Shown here in pieces: positions 36,176 to 45,614 of a DNA stretch of 64,000 nucleotides (positions are counted from its first letter, which is position 1; every line of letters starts with the position of its first letter). Source of the DNA: Pseudanabaena sp. (GTDB taxonomy: Bacteria > Cyanobacteriota > Cyanobacteriia > Pseudanabaenales > Pseudanabaenaceae); NCBI GenBank assembly GCA_003249035.1, contig QBMK01000001.1, positions 124,001 through 188,000 of the forward strand. Reading direction: 5' to 3'. The notes under the pieces are model-generated. The model ran no database searches. It saw nothing but the letters and a program-made list of their open reading frames with translations, and had not been told where the DNA came from. The position numbers were made by a program, and so were the translations under genes.

Positions 36176-38956
36176 GTGCTTATCAACAAACTGATAAAAA
36201 ACAAATATTTTCTTGCAGATGCTTTCATTTTTTTGTTGATAACACCGATTAGTCTTCTATTACGATTTGATGGGGATATTAAAGAAATTGCCGATCGCTT
36301 TTTAGCAACTTTAATTATTGCAATTATATTCACTCTTGTAAAACTTGCTGTCATAAAATCTTTTGGATTATATAGACGAGTTTGGCAATATGCCAGTCTG
36401 AATGATTTATTAGATCTTGGGTTAGCGCTTGCAATTTCTCTAGTTATTGAGATCATAGTATTTATGGGATTGCGTAGTTTCCCAATTTTTTCAGGATTGG
36501 CAATTAATAATTTGCCGAAATCCCTTCCTCTAATAGATTCACTATTAAGTATTGTGTTATTAATGGCATATCGTTATGGAGTGCGAGCGTACTTACAAAA
36601 TCAAAAGAAAAAGCTGGATTTACCAAATATTGTGACCCGCTTATTGGTTGTTGGCGCAGGAAATGCTGGCATTTCAATTGTTCGACAAATGCAAATGCAT
36701 ACAAAATCTGGAATGAAGCCAATCGCATTTATCGATGACGACCCAAGAAAAATTAATCGTAATATTCTTGGGCTAAATGTAATAGGCGGTCGTAATAAGA
36801 TTGCAAAGGCTTGTGAATCTCTATCAATCGATAAAGTAATTATCGCAATTCCATCAGCTCCAGGCTCAGAAATTCGGGAAATTGTCAATATTTGCAATAA
36901 AAATAATCTTTCAGTTAGTACCCTCCCCAGCTTAAGCGAAATTCTTCGCAAAGATGATGGCATACAAATAAAATCAATACGCGAGATCCAGATTGAAGAT
37001 TTATTACGTCGTCAACCGATTAAAACCAACTTACAAAAAGTTTCCGAATTCGTTCGAGGCAAAAGAATATTAGTGACCGGTGCAGGAGGTTCAATTGGAA
37101 GTGAGATTTGTCGCCAAGTTTTGAAGTTTAATCCTACTGAAATTATGCTGTTAGGGAAAGGCGAAAACTCCATTTTCATTGTGCATCAAGAATTGGAAAA
37201 ACTCATTCAAGTCATGTCAAGAGATGCACCTGAAGCGAATCTGCCGAAGTTACATACCTTTATCTGCGATATTAGGTCTTCTGAGCGACTTGATCATGCC
37301 TTTGACAGTTTTCGACCTGAAATTATTTTTCATGCAGCTGCCCACAAGCATGTTCCATTGATGGAGTTAAATGCACCTGAAGCAATAACAAACAACGTAT
37401 TTGGCACAAAAAATTTGGTCGATTTATCACTACATTATCAGGTACAAAACCTTGTGATGATTTCGACTGATAAAGCCGTAAATCCAACTAATGTAATGGG
37501 GGCTACTAAACGTGTTGCCGAAATGTTAGTATTGCAAGCTGCTAAAAATAGCAATCGAAACTATACAATTGTCCGTTTTGGGAATGTTCTAGGCAGCAGA
37601 GGAAGCGTAGTCCCAACTTTTAAACGTCAAATTGCGGAAGGTGGACCAGTTACAATTACGCATCCTGATATTATTCGCTATTTTATGACTATTCCCGAAG
37701 CCGTACAATTAGTTTTACAAACCTCTGTACTTGGGCTTGGCGGAGATGTATGCATGCTTGACATGGGTAAACCTGTCAGAATTTTAGATCTTGCTAAAGA
37801 CTTGATCCAATTATCTGGCTATGAGGTAGGCAAAGATATTGATATTACCTACACTGGACTGCGTCCAGGAGAAAAACTGTTTGAGGAATTATTCATCCCC
37901 GGCGAAAGTTACGAACGCACTGAACATGAAAAAATTATAGTAGTAAAAAATGCCAGCGTACACTTGCCTTCATTGTTGAATGTAACGATCGATAAACTTG
38001 GTAAAGCGGCTGAGAGAAACGATTCTCGATCTATTTGCAAACTCTTAGAGACGATCGTCTTTGGATACACATCATCTCGTTTGCATAAAAAGAGTCCCCG
38101 AACAACACCAAATAATTTGGTAGGAAATAATAATCCAGAAAATATATCTATTTTAGAAAGACTATATAATGTTGGCAGTAATCCAAAGAATGATGACACT
38201 ACTGGTAATTTAATATTTGGATTGGAAGATTTCCAAGAAGCGATCGCCAATCAACAATTTAAGCTTTTTTATCAGCCAGTTGTTAATCTAATTACAAAAG
38301 AAACAATTGGTTTTGAGGCACTCTTGCGTTGGCAATTTGGCGATAGAGGCATATTCTACCCGTCTGAATTTTTGGCTGGTTTAGAAAATACAGGATTGAT
38401 CGTACCTGTTGGTTGGTGGGGGATCGGTGAGATATTTCAACATTTAAGCATTTGGCAGCAGCAGTTTCCTGACAAACACATTGATATAAGTATTAATCTA
38501 TCAGAACAACAGTTTTTTCACGCCGATCTAATACCTGTGATTGATGAGCTTATTCAAGAACATATGATTGATTCTGATAGCTTTGGGGTAGAGATCCCTA
38601 GCAGTATTATTAGGAATTTTGAGATCAAAGAAATTGACAAAATATTGTTGCAACTCAAGGCTCATGGAGTCAGGTTACAACTAGATCAAATAAATGTTGA
38701 TAATATGTTTTTGACTGATTTAGATAGGTTAAGTGAATTTTACTCGCGGTTTAATCGGTTCAAAATCCATCAAGAAATAGCCCAAAAGGCAAATCTAAAT
38801 GGCAACCTTTTACAGAATTTCTCTCAAAAAACTGAGGCTCTTGGCATAGATGTGATTGCTTTGGGAGTGGAAAATTTAGAGCAGAGTGCTAAGTGGCGAT
38901 CTTTAAATTGTAAGTATGGGCAAGGATATTTGTTTGCTCGTCCCACTCTCGTATAG
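36176..38956 (+). CDS. Membrane nucleotide-sugar 4,6-dehydratase (CapD/PglF type) fused to a degenerate EAL domain
   Basis: 926 aa. Four membrane helices (about residues 8-130) and a first Rossmann unit (VVGAGNAGIS near 158) precede the SDR dehydratase (TGAGGSIGSEICRQ at about 301; STDKAVNPTNVMGATKR; RFGNVLGSRGSVVP). The first 630 residues match WbpM/PglF enzymes, which convert UDP-GlcNAc to the 4-keto-6-deoxy sugar. Residues about 680-926 are an EAL domain: FEALLRW (Glu714), SINLSEQQF, GVEIPSS, GQGYLFARP. The DDFGTGYSSL loop has decayed to LDQINVDNMF and AEGVE to ALGVE, so c-di-GMP hydrolysis is unlikely. Binding or partner contact is the better guess. The fusion is continuous in one frame. 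Confidence 0.9.
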   Translation: MLINKLIKNKYFLADAFIFLLITPISLLLRFDGDIKEIADRFLATLIIAIIFTLVKLAVIKSFGLYRRVWQYASLNDLLDLGLALAISLVIEIIVFMGLRSFPIFSGLAINNLPKSLPLIDSLLSIVLLMAYRYGVRAYLQNQKKKLDLPNIVTRLLVVGAGNAGISIVRQMQMHTKSGMKPIAFIDDDPRKINRNILGLNVIGGRNKIAKACESLSIDKVIIAIPSAPGSEIREIVNICNKNNLSVSTLPSLSEILRKDDGIQIKSIREIQIEDLLRRQPIKTNLQKVSEFVRGKRILVTGAGGSIGSEICRQVLKFNPTEIMLLGKGENSIFIVHQELEKLIQVMSRDAPEANLPKLHTFICDIRSSERLDHAFDSFRPEIIFHAAAHKHVPLMELNAPEAITNNVFGTKNLVDLSLHYQVQNLVMISTDKAVNPTNVMGATKRVAEMLVLQAAKNSNRNYTIVRFGNVLGSRGSVVPTFKRQIAEGGPVTITHPDIIRYFMTIPEAVQLVLQTSVLGLGGDVCMLDMGKPVRILDLAKDLIQLSGYEVGKDIDITYTGLRPGEKLFEELFIPGESYERTEHEKIIVVKNASVHLPSLLNVTIDKLGKAAERNDSRSICKLLETIVFGYTSSRLHKKSPRTTPNNLVGNNNPENISILERLYNVGSNPKNDDTTGNLIFGLEDFQEAIANQQFKLFYQPVVNLITKETIGFEALLRWQFGDRGIFYPSEFLAGLENTGLIVPVGWWGIGEIFQHLSIWQQQFPDKHIDISINLSEQQFFHADLIPVIDELIQEHMIDSDSFGVEIPSSIIRNFEIKEIDKILLQLKAHGVRLQLDQINVDNMFLTDLDRLSEFYSRFNRFKIHQEIAQKANLNGNLLQNFSQKTEALGIDVIALGVENLEQSAKWRSLNCKYGQGYLFARPTLV

Positions 38957-38996
38957 GATATAGAGGCAATGTTTCGCATCGTTGCTAATTTCTGAG

Positions 38997-40127
38997 TTAC
39001 TGATTTCTTAGCTTTTTAATTGTTTGAATTACTCGATCTAAGTCTTCATTTGAGAGATTTGAGCCTGATGGCAAACATAGTCCGCGCTCAAATAAATCTT
39101 CAGCGATCGCACCTCCAATACATTCACAATCTTTGAAGACAGGTTGAAGGTGCATCGGTTTCCATACAGGGCGAGATTCTATTTTCTCTTCCGCAAGGGC
39201 AATCCGAATCTGTTCCCGATTCATGCCAAAAGTAATTGGATCGATGGTTAAGCAAGTTAGCCATCGAGTTGCAATTCCCCATGGTGCTTCGGGCATAAAT
39301 TCTATACCTGCGAGATTACCTAAAGCTTGCTCATAAATTTCAAAATTACGTCGTCTGGCGGCAACACGATCGCCTAATACTAATAGCTGTCCGCGCCCTA
39401 TTCCAGCCAAGACATTGCTGAGGCGGTAATTGTAGCCAATTTCCGAATGCTGATAGTGTGCCGCAGGATCGCGAGATTGGGTAGCTAAAAACTTTGCTTT
39501 TTCTGTTAGTTTGGGATCTTCCGAAACTAACATCCCCCCACCAGAAGTTGTAATAATCTTATTGCCATTGAAGGAATAGATACCAATGCGCCCAAAGGTT
39601 CCTGGAGATTTTCCTTTATAATTAGCACCTAAAGCTTCGGCTGCGTCTTCGATTAAAGGAATGTCATATCGATTGCAGGTTGCTAAGATCGGATCGATAT
39701 CTGCGCTTTGTCCATATAAATGTACAAGAATCACTGCTTTAGGCAGCTTGCCCAATTTTGCACGCTTTTCGATCGCTTCTTGAAATAAATGTGGATCCAT
39801 ATTCCAAGAAATGCGATCGCTGTCAATAAAGACTGGTTTGGCACCTAAATAGGCGATCGGATTGACACTAGCAGAAAAAGTCAGAGTAGAACAAAATACT
39901 TCGTCACCAGAATCTACGCCAATGAGCTTGAGAGCTAAATGTAACGCTGCCGTTCCAGAGCTAAGTGCTGCGGCATAACTTGAACCAACTACTTGGCAAA
40001 ACTCCCGTTCAAAAGCATCTACATGAGGACCAAGAGGTGCAATCCAATTGGTGTCAAAGGCTTCTTTCACAAAATCTTGTTCGCGATCGCCCATATGAGG
40101 AGTTGAGAGGAGAATTTGATTAGACAT
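38997..40127 (-). CDS. DegT/DnrJ/EryC1/StrS sugar aminotransferase (PglE-like)
   Basis: 376 aa. A PLP-dependent enzyme that transfers an amino group to a keto-sugar nucleotide. The cofactor lysine lies in IYSFNGNKIITTSGGGML. Other signatures are AALSSGTAALHLALKLIGVDSGDEVFCSTLTFSASVNPIAYLGA, LIEDAAEALGANYKGKSPGTFG and GYNYRLSNVLAGIGRGQL. It is one enzymatic step after the dehydratase at 36176, making the 4-amino sugar. It lies 57 bp upstream, in transcription terms downstream, of the acetyltransferase gene on the same strand, so the two probably form an operon. Confidence 0.92.
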   Translation of the reverse strand: MSNQILLSTPHMGDREQDFVKEAFDTNWIAPLGPHVDAFEREFCQVVGSSYAAALSSGTAALHLALKLIGVDSGDEVFCSTLTFSASVNPIAYLGAKPVFIDSDRISWNMDPHLFQEAIEKRAKLGKLPKAVILVHLYGQSADIDPILATCNRYDIPLIEDAAEALGANYKGKSPGTFGRIGIYSFNGNKIITTSGGGMLVSEDPKLTEKAKFLATQSRDPAAHYQHSEIGYNYRLSNVLAGIGRGQLLVLGDRVAARRRNFEIYEQALGNLAGIEFMPEAPWGIATRWLTCLTIDPITFGMNREQIRIALAEEKIESRPVWKPMHLQPVFKDCECIGGAIAEDLFERGLCLPSGSNLSNEDLDRVIQTIKKLRNQ

Positions 40128-40183
40128 CTGGGATAAAGATTAGAACGTAAAAAGCTTGATCTAAGTAATTACAGTTTAGGAGT

Positions 40184-40894
40184 TTAAATATATATGGAAG
40201 TAACTGGCTCGTCATTAATTTTTATCACCCTCGCTGGATTGCCTACAGCAGTGGCAAAGTCTGGTATATCGCGAATCACTATTGCACCAGCCCCGATCTT
40301 ACACCATCTCCCAATGCTGATAGATGGGATTGCCACCGCGCCTGCACCAATGTGAGTGCCTTCACCAATGCGAACGTGACCGCACAAAGTCGCATGGGGT
40401 GAAATATGAGCGAAGTCACCGATTACATTGTCATGATCGATACTCGCTGCTGTATTGATCAGCACATGTTTGCCTACCGCTGCTCCAGCTTGAACTATGG
40501 CGCCTTGTAAAATTACCGTTCCAACGCCAATTGACGCCTTGGGGGAAATTATGGCGGTGCCATGAATGGCTTTACCAAAAGTCACATTCGTTAGCATCGA
40601 AGCAATTTCCGCGCGTCTAACATTGTCCCCAATGCTGACGATCAACGGCGCGTCTAAATCCGGGAATTTTTCTCCCAAAATTCGTATTCCGGATTCGATT
40701 TCGATACTTTTAAGTTTAGCTCCAGATGGAATGTCATCAAATACTCGGATAACCTCAATGCCAAGACTTTGCAGGATATCCGTAATCACCTTGGAATGAC
40801 CGCCAGCTCCATATAAATACATATTTCTAATATTTTTTCCGCAGATACTATCTGTCATATGGGAACTAACCAAAAGATTCTTTCCGTAAGTCAT
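40184..40894 (-). CDS. NeuD/PglD-type sugar O/N-acetyltransferase
   Basis: 236 aa as drawn; the conserved family start MYLYGAGGHSKVITDIL corresponds to an ATG at 40822, so the true protein is probably 212 aa. The N-terminal Rossmann-like part binds the sugar nucleotide. The C-terminal left-handed beta-helix is built of hexapeptide repeats (ASIGVGTVILQGAIVQAGAAVG, INTAASIDHDNVIGDFAHISP, IGEGTHIGAGAVA), with the catalytic histidine in SIDHD. PglD acetylates the 4-amino group of UDP-4-amino-FucNAc-type sugars. It is the first gene of a pair with the aminotransferase. Confidence 0.9.
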   Translation of the reverse strand: MTYGKNLLVSSHMTDSICGKNIRNMYLYGAGGHSKVITDILQSLGIEVIRVFDDIPSGAKLKSIEIESGIRILGEKFPDLDAPLIVSIGDNVRRAEIASMLTNVTFGKAIHGTAIISPKASIGVGTVILQGAIVQAGAAVGKHVLINTAASIDHDNVIGDFAHISPHATLCGHVRIGEGTHIGAGAVAIPSISIGRWCKIGAGAIVIRDIPDFATAVGNPARVIKINDEPVTSIYI

Positions 40895-41185
40895 CTATTC
40901 ATAGCATGTCTGGTTTGACGATGAAATGGAAGCAGGAATGTTTGGCAGCCACTTTTTTCTGTTTTTTCTGGGGTGGTTTAAGAACTTTCCCGTTTTAGAT
41001 AGTAACAACAAGAATTTGGACTTTATAACTTAATTTATAACATTCAAATAACTTTTTGAGTAACTTATTGATAACTATTTAGTACTAACAAGCAATGGGA
41101 AAACATTAAAGTTGAGTAGTGAATTTACTTAAACTCTACGAGAAATGGAGTTTAACTCTAATAAATTAGTTCTTAAACTCTTTTT

Positions 41186-41881
41186 ATGAAAACTCATACT
41201 AATAAATCTTTTTTGGATTATCTTACTCTTGCCTCGGCTAATCAATATTTAAGGGAAGATCACCAAGCTACTACCAGAAAATTCAATAGATTAATAAAGT
41301 GGGGATTAGATAGAATAGCAGCCGCGATCGCAATACTAATCTTCTCTCCCATACTATTAACTGTAGCAATATTGATTTTTATACGTATGGGCAGTCCAAT
41401 TGTTTTTACCCAGCAACGCCCCGGCAAAAACGGTAATATTTTTACATTTTACAAGTTTCGCACTATGAACAATCGTCGGGATTCTAATGGTAATCTACTT
41501 CCCGATTTAGAGAGGATCTCAACATTGGGTAAATTCTTGCGGCAAACTAGTTTGGACGAACTTCCACAACTTTGGAACGTTCTTAAAGGTGATAAGAGTT
41601 TTGTCGGACCGCGCCCTCTTCTCGTTGAATATATAGAACGCTATAGCCCCGAACAATTTAGACGGCACGATGTCCTTCCCGGAATTACCGGTTGGGCACA
41701 AGTCAACGGTCGCAATAGCATTTCTTGGTCGGAAAAGTTCAAATTAGATGCATGGTATGTGAATAATTGGACTCTAGGGCTGGATCTAAAAATTCTTTTT
41801 CTAACACTCTGGAAAGTTATAAAAAAAGATGGGATTAATAAATCTGATAGGGAAATCATGGAAATTTTCATGGGAGATTAG
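41186..41881 (+). CDS. Small sugar-1-phosphate transferase (PglC/WcaJ-type initiating enzyme)
   Basis: 231 aa. A monotopic phosphoglycosyl transferase that attaches a sugar phosphate to undecaprenyl phosphate, the first committed step of repeat-unit assembly. It has one re-entrant hydrophobic helix ([23 protein letters not shown]), then [21 protein letters not shown], then the catalytic Asp-Glu pair in [29 protein letters not shown], and GWAQVNGRN. The short form lacks the four N-terminal helices of WcaJ and resembles PglC. Together with the three preceding genes it completes a diNAcBac-like pathway. A pair of hairpins follows. Confidence 0.93.
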   Translation: MKTHTNKSFLDYLTLASANQYLREDHQATTRKFNRLIKWGLDRIAAAIAILIFSPILLTVAILIFIRMGSPIVFTQQRPGKNGNIFTFYKFRTMNNRRDSNGNLLPDLERISTLGKFLRQTSLDELPQLWNVLKGDKSFVGPRPLLVEYIERYSPEQFRRHDVLPGITGWAQVNGRNSISWSEKFKLDAWYVNNWTLGLDLKILFLTLWKVIKKDGINKSDREIMEIFMGD

Positions 41882-41922
41882 TAATACCAAAGCACAGAGT
41901 GACTACACCATTTTGAGCTTTT

Positions 41923-41981
41923 AAAACCCTTACAGGATTTGGGTTTTAATTCACAAAAGTGTGGCAACACTTTTGTGAATT
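41923..41981 (+). terminator. Two adjacent hairpins after the sugar transferase gene
   Basis: AAAACCC (41923-41929) pairs with GGGTTTT (41941-41947). AATTCACAAAAGTGT (41948-41962) pairs exactly with 41967-41981, loop GGCA. No T-run follows, so they may be palindromic elements rather than terminators. Confidence 0.55.
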
Positions 41982-42023
41982 GGTATAAGGGGTGAGTTCT
42001 GTATAAGCTTCATAAATTTATAA

Positions 42024-42070
42024 TCAAAAACAGCAAAATCCTCGCAGCGCGAGGATTTTGCTGTTTTTGA
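42024..42070. terminator. Perfect 22-bp bidirectional terminator
   Basis: Arms 42024-42045 and 42049-42070 are exact complements with loop AGC and an A-run/T-run. It sits between the convergent sugar transferase and FAD-protein genes. Confidence 0.85.
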
Positions 42071-42082
42071 TCTGAGAATGAT

Positions 42083-43684
42083 CTACGATTGGGCTAAAAT
42101 TTCTGCCAAGATTTGAGACAAATAAATTATACGGTGCATACTTTCTGCATGCCAGACTTTAAAATGAGAGCTGATATTGCCAGCTATCATTGGACCGATT
42201 AAATAGAAATTTTTATTGCTTTCAAAATTCTCATTAACTTCAAATCCACGATTTGATTCATTGGGAGTGCAAATTCCGCGCCGAATTAGATTGTTAATTA
42301 AGGTTGATGATGAATTGTTTAAGTCTTGGAATCCAGAACAGTTAATTACAATCTTAACTGGAGTAGCAAATATCTTCTTTTCTTGCGTATTGTCATCAGC
42401 ATACTCAAATCCACTGCCGCCGAATGGAAGCTTTAGAGTTTTGAGAAACTTACCTCTCACAAATTCGAGTTTACCCGCTTTTATTAGCTGGTCAACCACA
42501 TCTAAATATTCTGCTCCTGCTCGTCTTTGCAGTTTGCCGATCTCCACTCCATATATGCTAACAAAAAGCTTTTGCTCAGAAGGAATGAGTTGGCTTAGAG
42601 CCTCAATCATCCCTTTTGAGATTGCTTCATAAATGCTCCCTATGGTTTCATTTTGAGCTAGCGCATTATCTACATCCTTCTGCACCGCTATCAAAATCTC
42701 CTCAGCTGTTAAACGATCGCGGTTTTTTAGTGAATTTAACTGTACTGGCTGATAATTACTGGGAATGTCTGCTCGATGAGGAAAACATCCACTCGGAGAA
42801 ATAATTACAAACTTGCCGATCGCGTCATTGACTTCCGTGGAGTTCATCAGGCTATAGATCGATTCTAGGGCACTGGCATTGGAACCTACAATCAAAACTT
42901 GATTGTGATGTGGAGTATCGGATTGCTTTAAAACTTCACTGATTCGGTCTATATTAACGACTTGTGAAGGCTCATACATGCTTTCTATATAACAGACGTT
43001 ATCTGGGTCAACTGATTGCGCTACAATTTCCGCATCAACGCTTTTATTGGGAGGACTACCGATCGCTAGCACTACTTTTTTTGCAATTAGGTATGAACGA
43101 GTCCTATCTTGTTGTGCGATTTCAATTTGATAAGAATCTTGCATCTGTTGAACATCGACGGCATCGGCTTCTATAAGATCGCAAGTTACGATCCCTTTAG
43201 ATGTGGCATCTTGCAATAGTCGATCGAGTCTTTCTTTTACGAACAGCCCAAATATATATCGAGGAATGAAAATCTCATCCCAGAGACCTGCTGCTATCTC
43301 TTCTGCATGAGATTCGAGCCACTTGTTGGCAAGAATCCCAGATTCATTTTCACCAAGTATGTCAAATATCCAGCTACGATTTTCGTTTAGCCAATGCTTA
43401 AATTTTTCTAATTCAGCTTGCGGAAGAAATTCTTTGAGTGTGGAGATGAGGAGAGAATGGCAAGCATTTTTTTGTCCATAGGGGATGCCAGCCCAGAACT
43501 CGCCTGATTTTTCAACTATTGCAATTTTAACTGTCTGCTTTAGAGGCTGCTTTGATAACAATGAAATGTAGTAAATCATTGTGAAGGAGCAAGAAACACC
43601 AGATCCTATAACAACAATATCGTAATGATTTTTTAAAGATAACTCATCAACTAATGAGTTAGATAAGTTTATTGTGCTTTTCAT
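42083..43684 (-). CDS. FAD/NAD(P)-binding oxidoreductase-like protein
   Basis: 533 aa. The N-terminal dinucleotide fold reads YDIVVIGSGVSCSF, followed by the family motif KSGEFWAGIPYGQKNACHSLLIST. A second Rossmann is at VLIVGSNASALESIYSL. The C-terminal part ends in a third glycine-rich region, NFYLIGPMIAGNISSHFKVWHAESMHR. This matches the FAD-NAD(P)-binding family (PF13454) rather than a defined monooxygenase. The polysaccharide context makes a role in sugar or lipid modification possible, but no substrate can be named. Transcribed alone, with a terminator shared with the opposite gene. Confidence 0.8.
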   Translation of the reverse strand: MKSTINLSNSLVDELSLKNHYDIVVIGSGVSCSFTMIYYISLLSKQPLKQTVKIAIVEKSGEFWAGIPYGQKNACHSLLISTLKEFLPQAELEKFKHWLNENRSWIFDILGENESGILANKWLESHAEEIAAGLWDEIFIPRYIFGLFVKERLDRLLQDATSKGIVTCDLIEADAVDVQQMQDSYQIEIAQQDRTRSYLIAKKVVLAIGSPPNKSVDAEIVAQSVDPDNVCYIESMYEPSQVVNIDRISEVLKQSDTPHHNQVLIVGSNASALESIYSLMNSTEVNDAIGKFVIISPSGCFPHRADIPSNYQPVQLNSLKNRDRLTAEEILIAVQKDVDNALAQNETIGSIYEAISKGMIEALSQLIPSEQKLFVSIYGVEIGKLQRRAGAEYLDVVDQLIKAGKLEFVRGKFLKTLKLPFGGSGFEYADDNTQEKKIFATPVKIVINCSGFQDLNNSSSTLINNLIRRGICTPNESNRGFEVNENFESNKNFYLIGPMIAGNISSHFKVWHAESMHRIIYLSQILAEILAQS

Positions 43685-43806
43685 ATTGGAACATTTAGAA
43701 CCTAGTACTGATAGAAAGGAGTTTTCAAAGGATTAATTGTTTTTTTGCCTCGCTATTCTAAGGTTTAGTCTGAATGCGAAGGGAGAGAATTTGTTGAGGC
43801 AGATAA

Positions 43807-44478
43807 CTAGAGCAGGTTTTTTAAATCTAGCAACGATTTTATCTTAAATTTTGCTTCATGACTTTCCTCAGACATGACTTTTGTGTACTCTCCGAACTCA
43901 CGACATATTTGAACTGTCGTCCAATTTAACTTCTTTGCTGTCACAAAATCTTTATTGGGGTTATCGCCAATATAGAGACAACTTTCTCCTTGGCATTGCA
44001 TAGTTTCCATTACTTTCAGATAAGGGATTGGGCTTGGTTTCCAACTATCTCGACCATACAAGTCAGAATAAACAATGACATTAAAATTCGATTCAATAGC
44101 CAAAGCCTTAACTTTGTTTTTTTGGGTCTCTAAGTAGCCATCAGTAATCAAGCCTAATTTACTCTGTTGTTGAAAATAATCAATTGCCAATTTTGCATCC
44201 TCGTGGAGAGAGATATTCGGTTTGTGCTCTCGATAAATTTGCAAAAGTTTCTGAATGGTTGAAAGTTCATAGTTAACTCCCATTTTTTCTAGGGTAAGAT
44301 TAAATATTTTTCCTCTTTTTCCATCTAGAAAAAGCTGCCAAGCAATTTCGAAAAAGTTAAAGACTGAATACTCATTTGACATCCAATCTCCAACGGCTTG
44401 AAATCCACTTCGTATAAATTCGGATTCTGGGAATAATGTATCGTCAAGATCGAATACTATAACTTCAATCTCACTCAT
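43807..44478 (-). CDS. HAD-family hydrolase
   Basis: 223 aa. HAD motif I VFDLDDTLFPE carries the nucleophile Asp and the acid/base Asp. Motif II is LGLITDG, motif III the lysine in DSWKPSPIPY, and motif IV YIGDNPNKDFVTAKK. A helical cap sits between motifs I and II, typical of haloacid dehalogenase-like phosphatases. Its start codon overlaps the stop codon of the upstream ATP-grasp gene by four bases (ATGA), so they are translationally coupled and probably act on the same compound. Confidence 0.9.
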   Translation of the reverse strand: MSEIEVIVFDLDDTLFPESEFIRSGFQAVGDWMSNEYSVFNFFEIAWQLFLDGKRGKIFNLTLEKMGVNYELSTIQKLLQIYREHKPNISLHEDAKLAIDYFQQQSKLGLITDGYLETQKNKVKALAIESNFNVIVYSDLYGRDSWKPSPIPYLKVMETMQCQGESCLYIGDNPNKDFVTAKKLNWTTVQICREFGEYTKVMSEESHEAKFKIKSLLDLKNLL

Positions 44479-45449
44479 AAAATCATCTCATTATTAACGA
44501 AGATGGCATCATCATATCTCAACATTACAACATCTTCTTTCCAACCATCTATAGCTATATGAGGGTCTTTCTCTAAGAGCATTTCGACGATCCAACGGGG
44601 AAAATCAGCTCCTGCCTCATAGGACAATGGAAAACCACCTCCAAATCTAGGATTAATCTCAATAAACTTAATCCGATCGTCTGAAGTTAAAAAGCATTGA
44701 ACAGTGATACAACCTACAGCATCAGGTAGAGCTTCGACCACAGCTTTCCCAGCCGCAATCAGTTGAGGATTTTTAACCGTTACTCCTTTACTAATTTCTC
44801 CTGCGCGAGTCTCAATGCGATGTCTTGGTACCACACAACGTACCTTCCCTTGGAAATCAACTAAAACATCTAAGGTATACTCCTTGCCAACAATCAGTTC
44901 TTGAACTATTGCATTGTTAACATAGTCTTTAAAAAAATCTAGTTCTTTTCTGTTATTTATTATGGTGACTCCAACACTACTACTACCATTAGATGGTTTG
45001 AGCAGAAAGGGATATTTAGCTTTTTCATCTGCTAAGATTTTTTCTGGATCGATAATTTCAGGGGTCTCAACACCAATTTGCTTAAAAAAATGATAAGTGT
45101 TTTTTTTGTCAAAACAGATTTCATTAGTTTCTGTAGAAGAAACCAAAAGTGTAACGCCTATATCCTTAAAAGTTTGAATATGAGTTGCCAGTATCATTAA
45201 CTCACTGTCAATCAGAGGGATAAGCAGTTTAATTTCATATTTATTGCATATAACAATTAATGTATCAATATAAGAAGGATCTTTAACTAAAGGAACCTGC
45301 TCGTGAAAATCACCAATAAATGAAGCTGGGGCATGTTTCTGGAAGTCAGTTGTTACAATGAATCCGCTGTTCCCAATGTCGAGCAAAGATTTCTTAAAAT
45401 GTCGAATCAGTGATACTCTTCTTCCGACACTCGTAAATAGAATATTCAT
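44475..45449 (-). CDS. ATP-grasp ligase
   Basis: 324 aa. N-terminal pre-ATP-grasp Rossmann (NILFTSVGRRVSLIRHFKKSL, LIPLIDSELMILA) is followed by the ATP-grasp fold: FLLKPSNGSSSVGV, VQELIVGKEYTLDVLVD, RIKFIEINPRFGGGFPLSYEAGADF, with the magnesium-binding E-x-N-P-R. These enzymes join a carboxylate to an amine via an acyl phosphate; the type is close to CarB-like proteins of polysaccharide and natural-product clusters. It is coupled to the HAD phosphatase gene by a 4-bp overlap. The pair could add an amino acid to a sugar. Confidence 0.9.
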   Translation of the reverse strand: MNILFTSVGRRVSLIRHFKKSLLDIGNSGFIVTTDFQKHAPASFIGDFHEQVPLVKDPSYIDTLIVICNKYEIKLLIPLIDSELMILATHIQTFKDIGVTLLVSSTETNEICFDKKNTYHFFKQIGVETPEIIDPEKILADEKAKYPFLLKPSNGSSSVGVTIINNRKELDFFKDYVNNAIVQELIVGKEYTLDVLVDFQGKVRCVVPRHRIETRAGEISKGVTVKNPQLIAAGKAVVEALPDAVGCITVQCFLTSDDRIKFIEINPRFGGGFPLSYEAGADFPRWIVEMLLEKDPHIAIDGWKEDVVMLRYDDAIFVNNEMIL

Positions 45450-45614
45450 TACAAAGTTTCTTCTCTCAGCTCTCAGTTTTTTTTAAAATATTTTTATACA
45501 AATCGTCAACTTTTTTATAACAAATAATATCTTCAAATTAATGTTAAATTCGCCAATTCAAGGATGAAATGTAACGGAGTATGATGAAGCAAAGAATACT
45601 TCGTAAGGGGTAAG

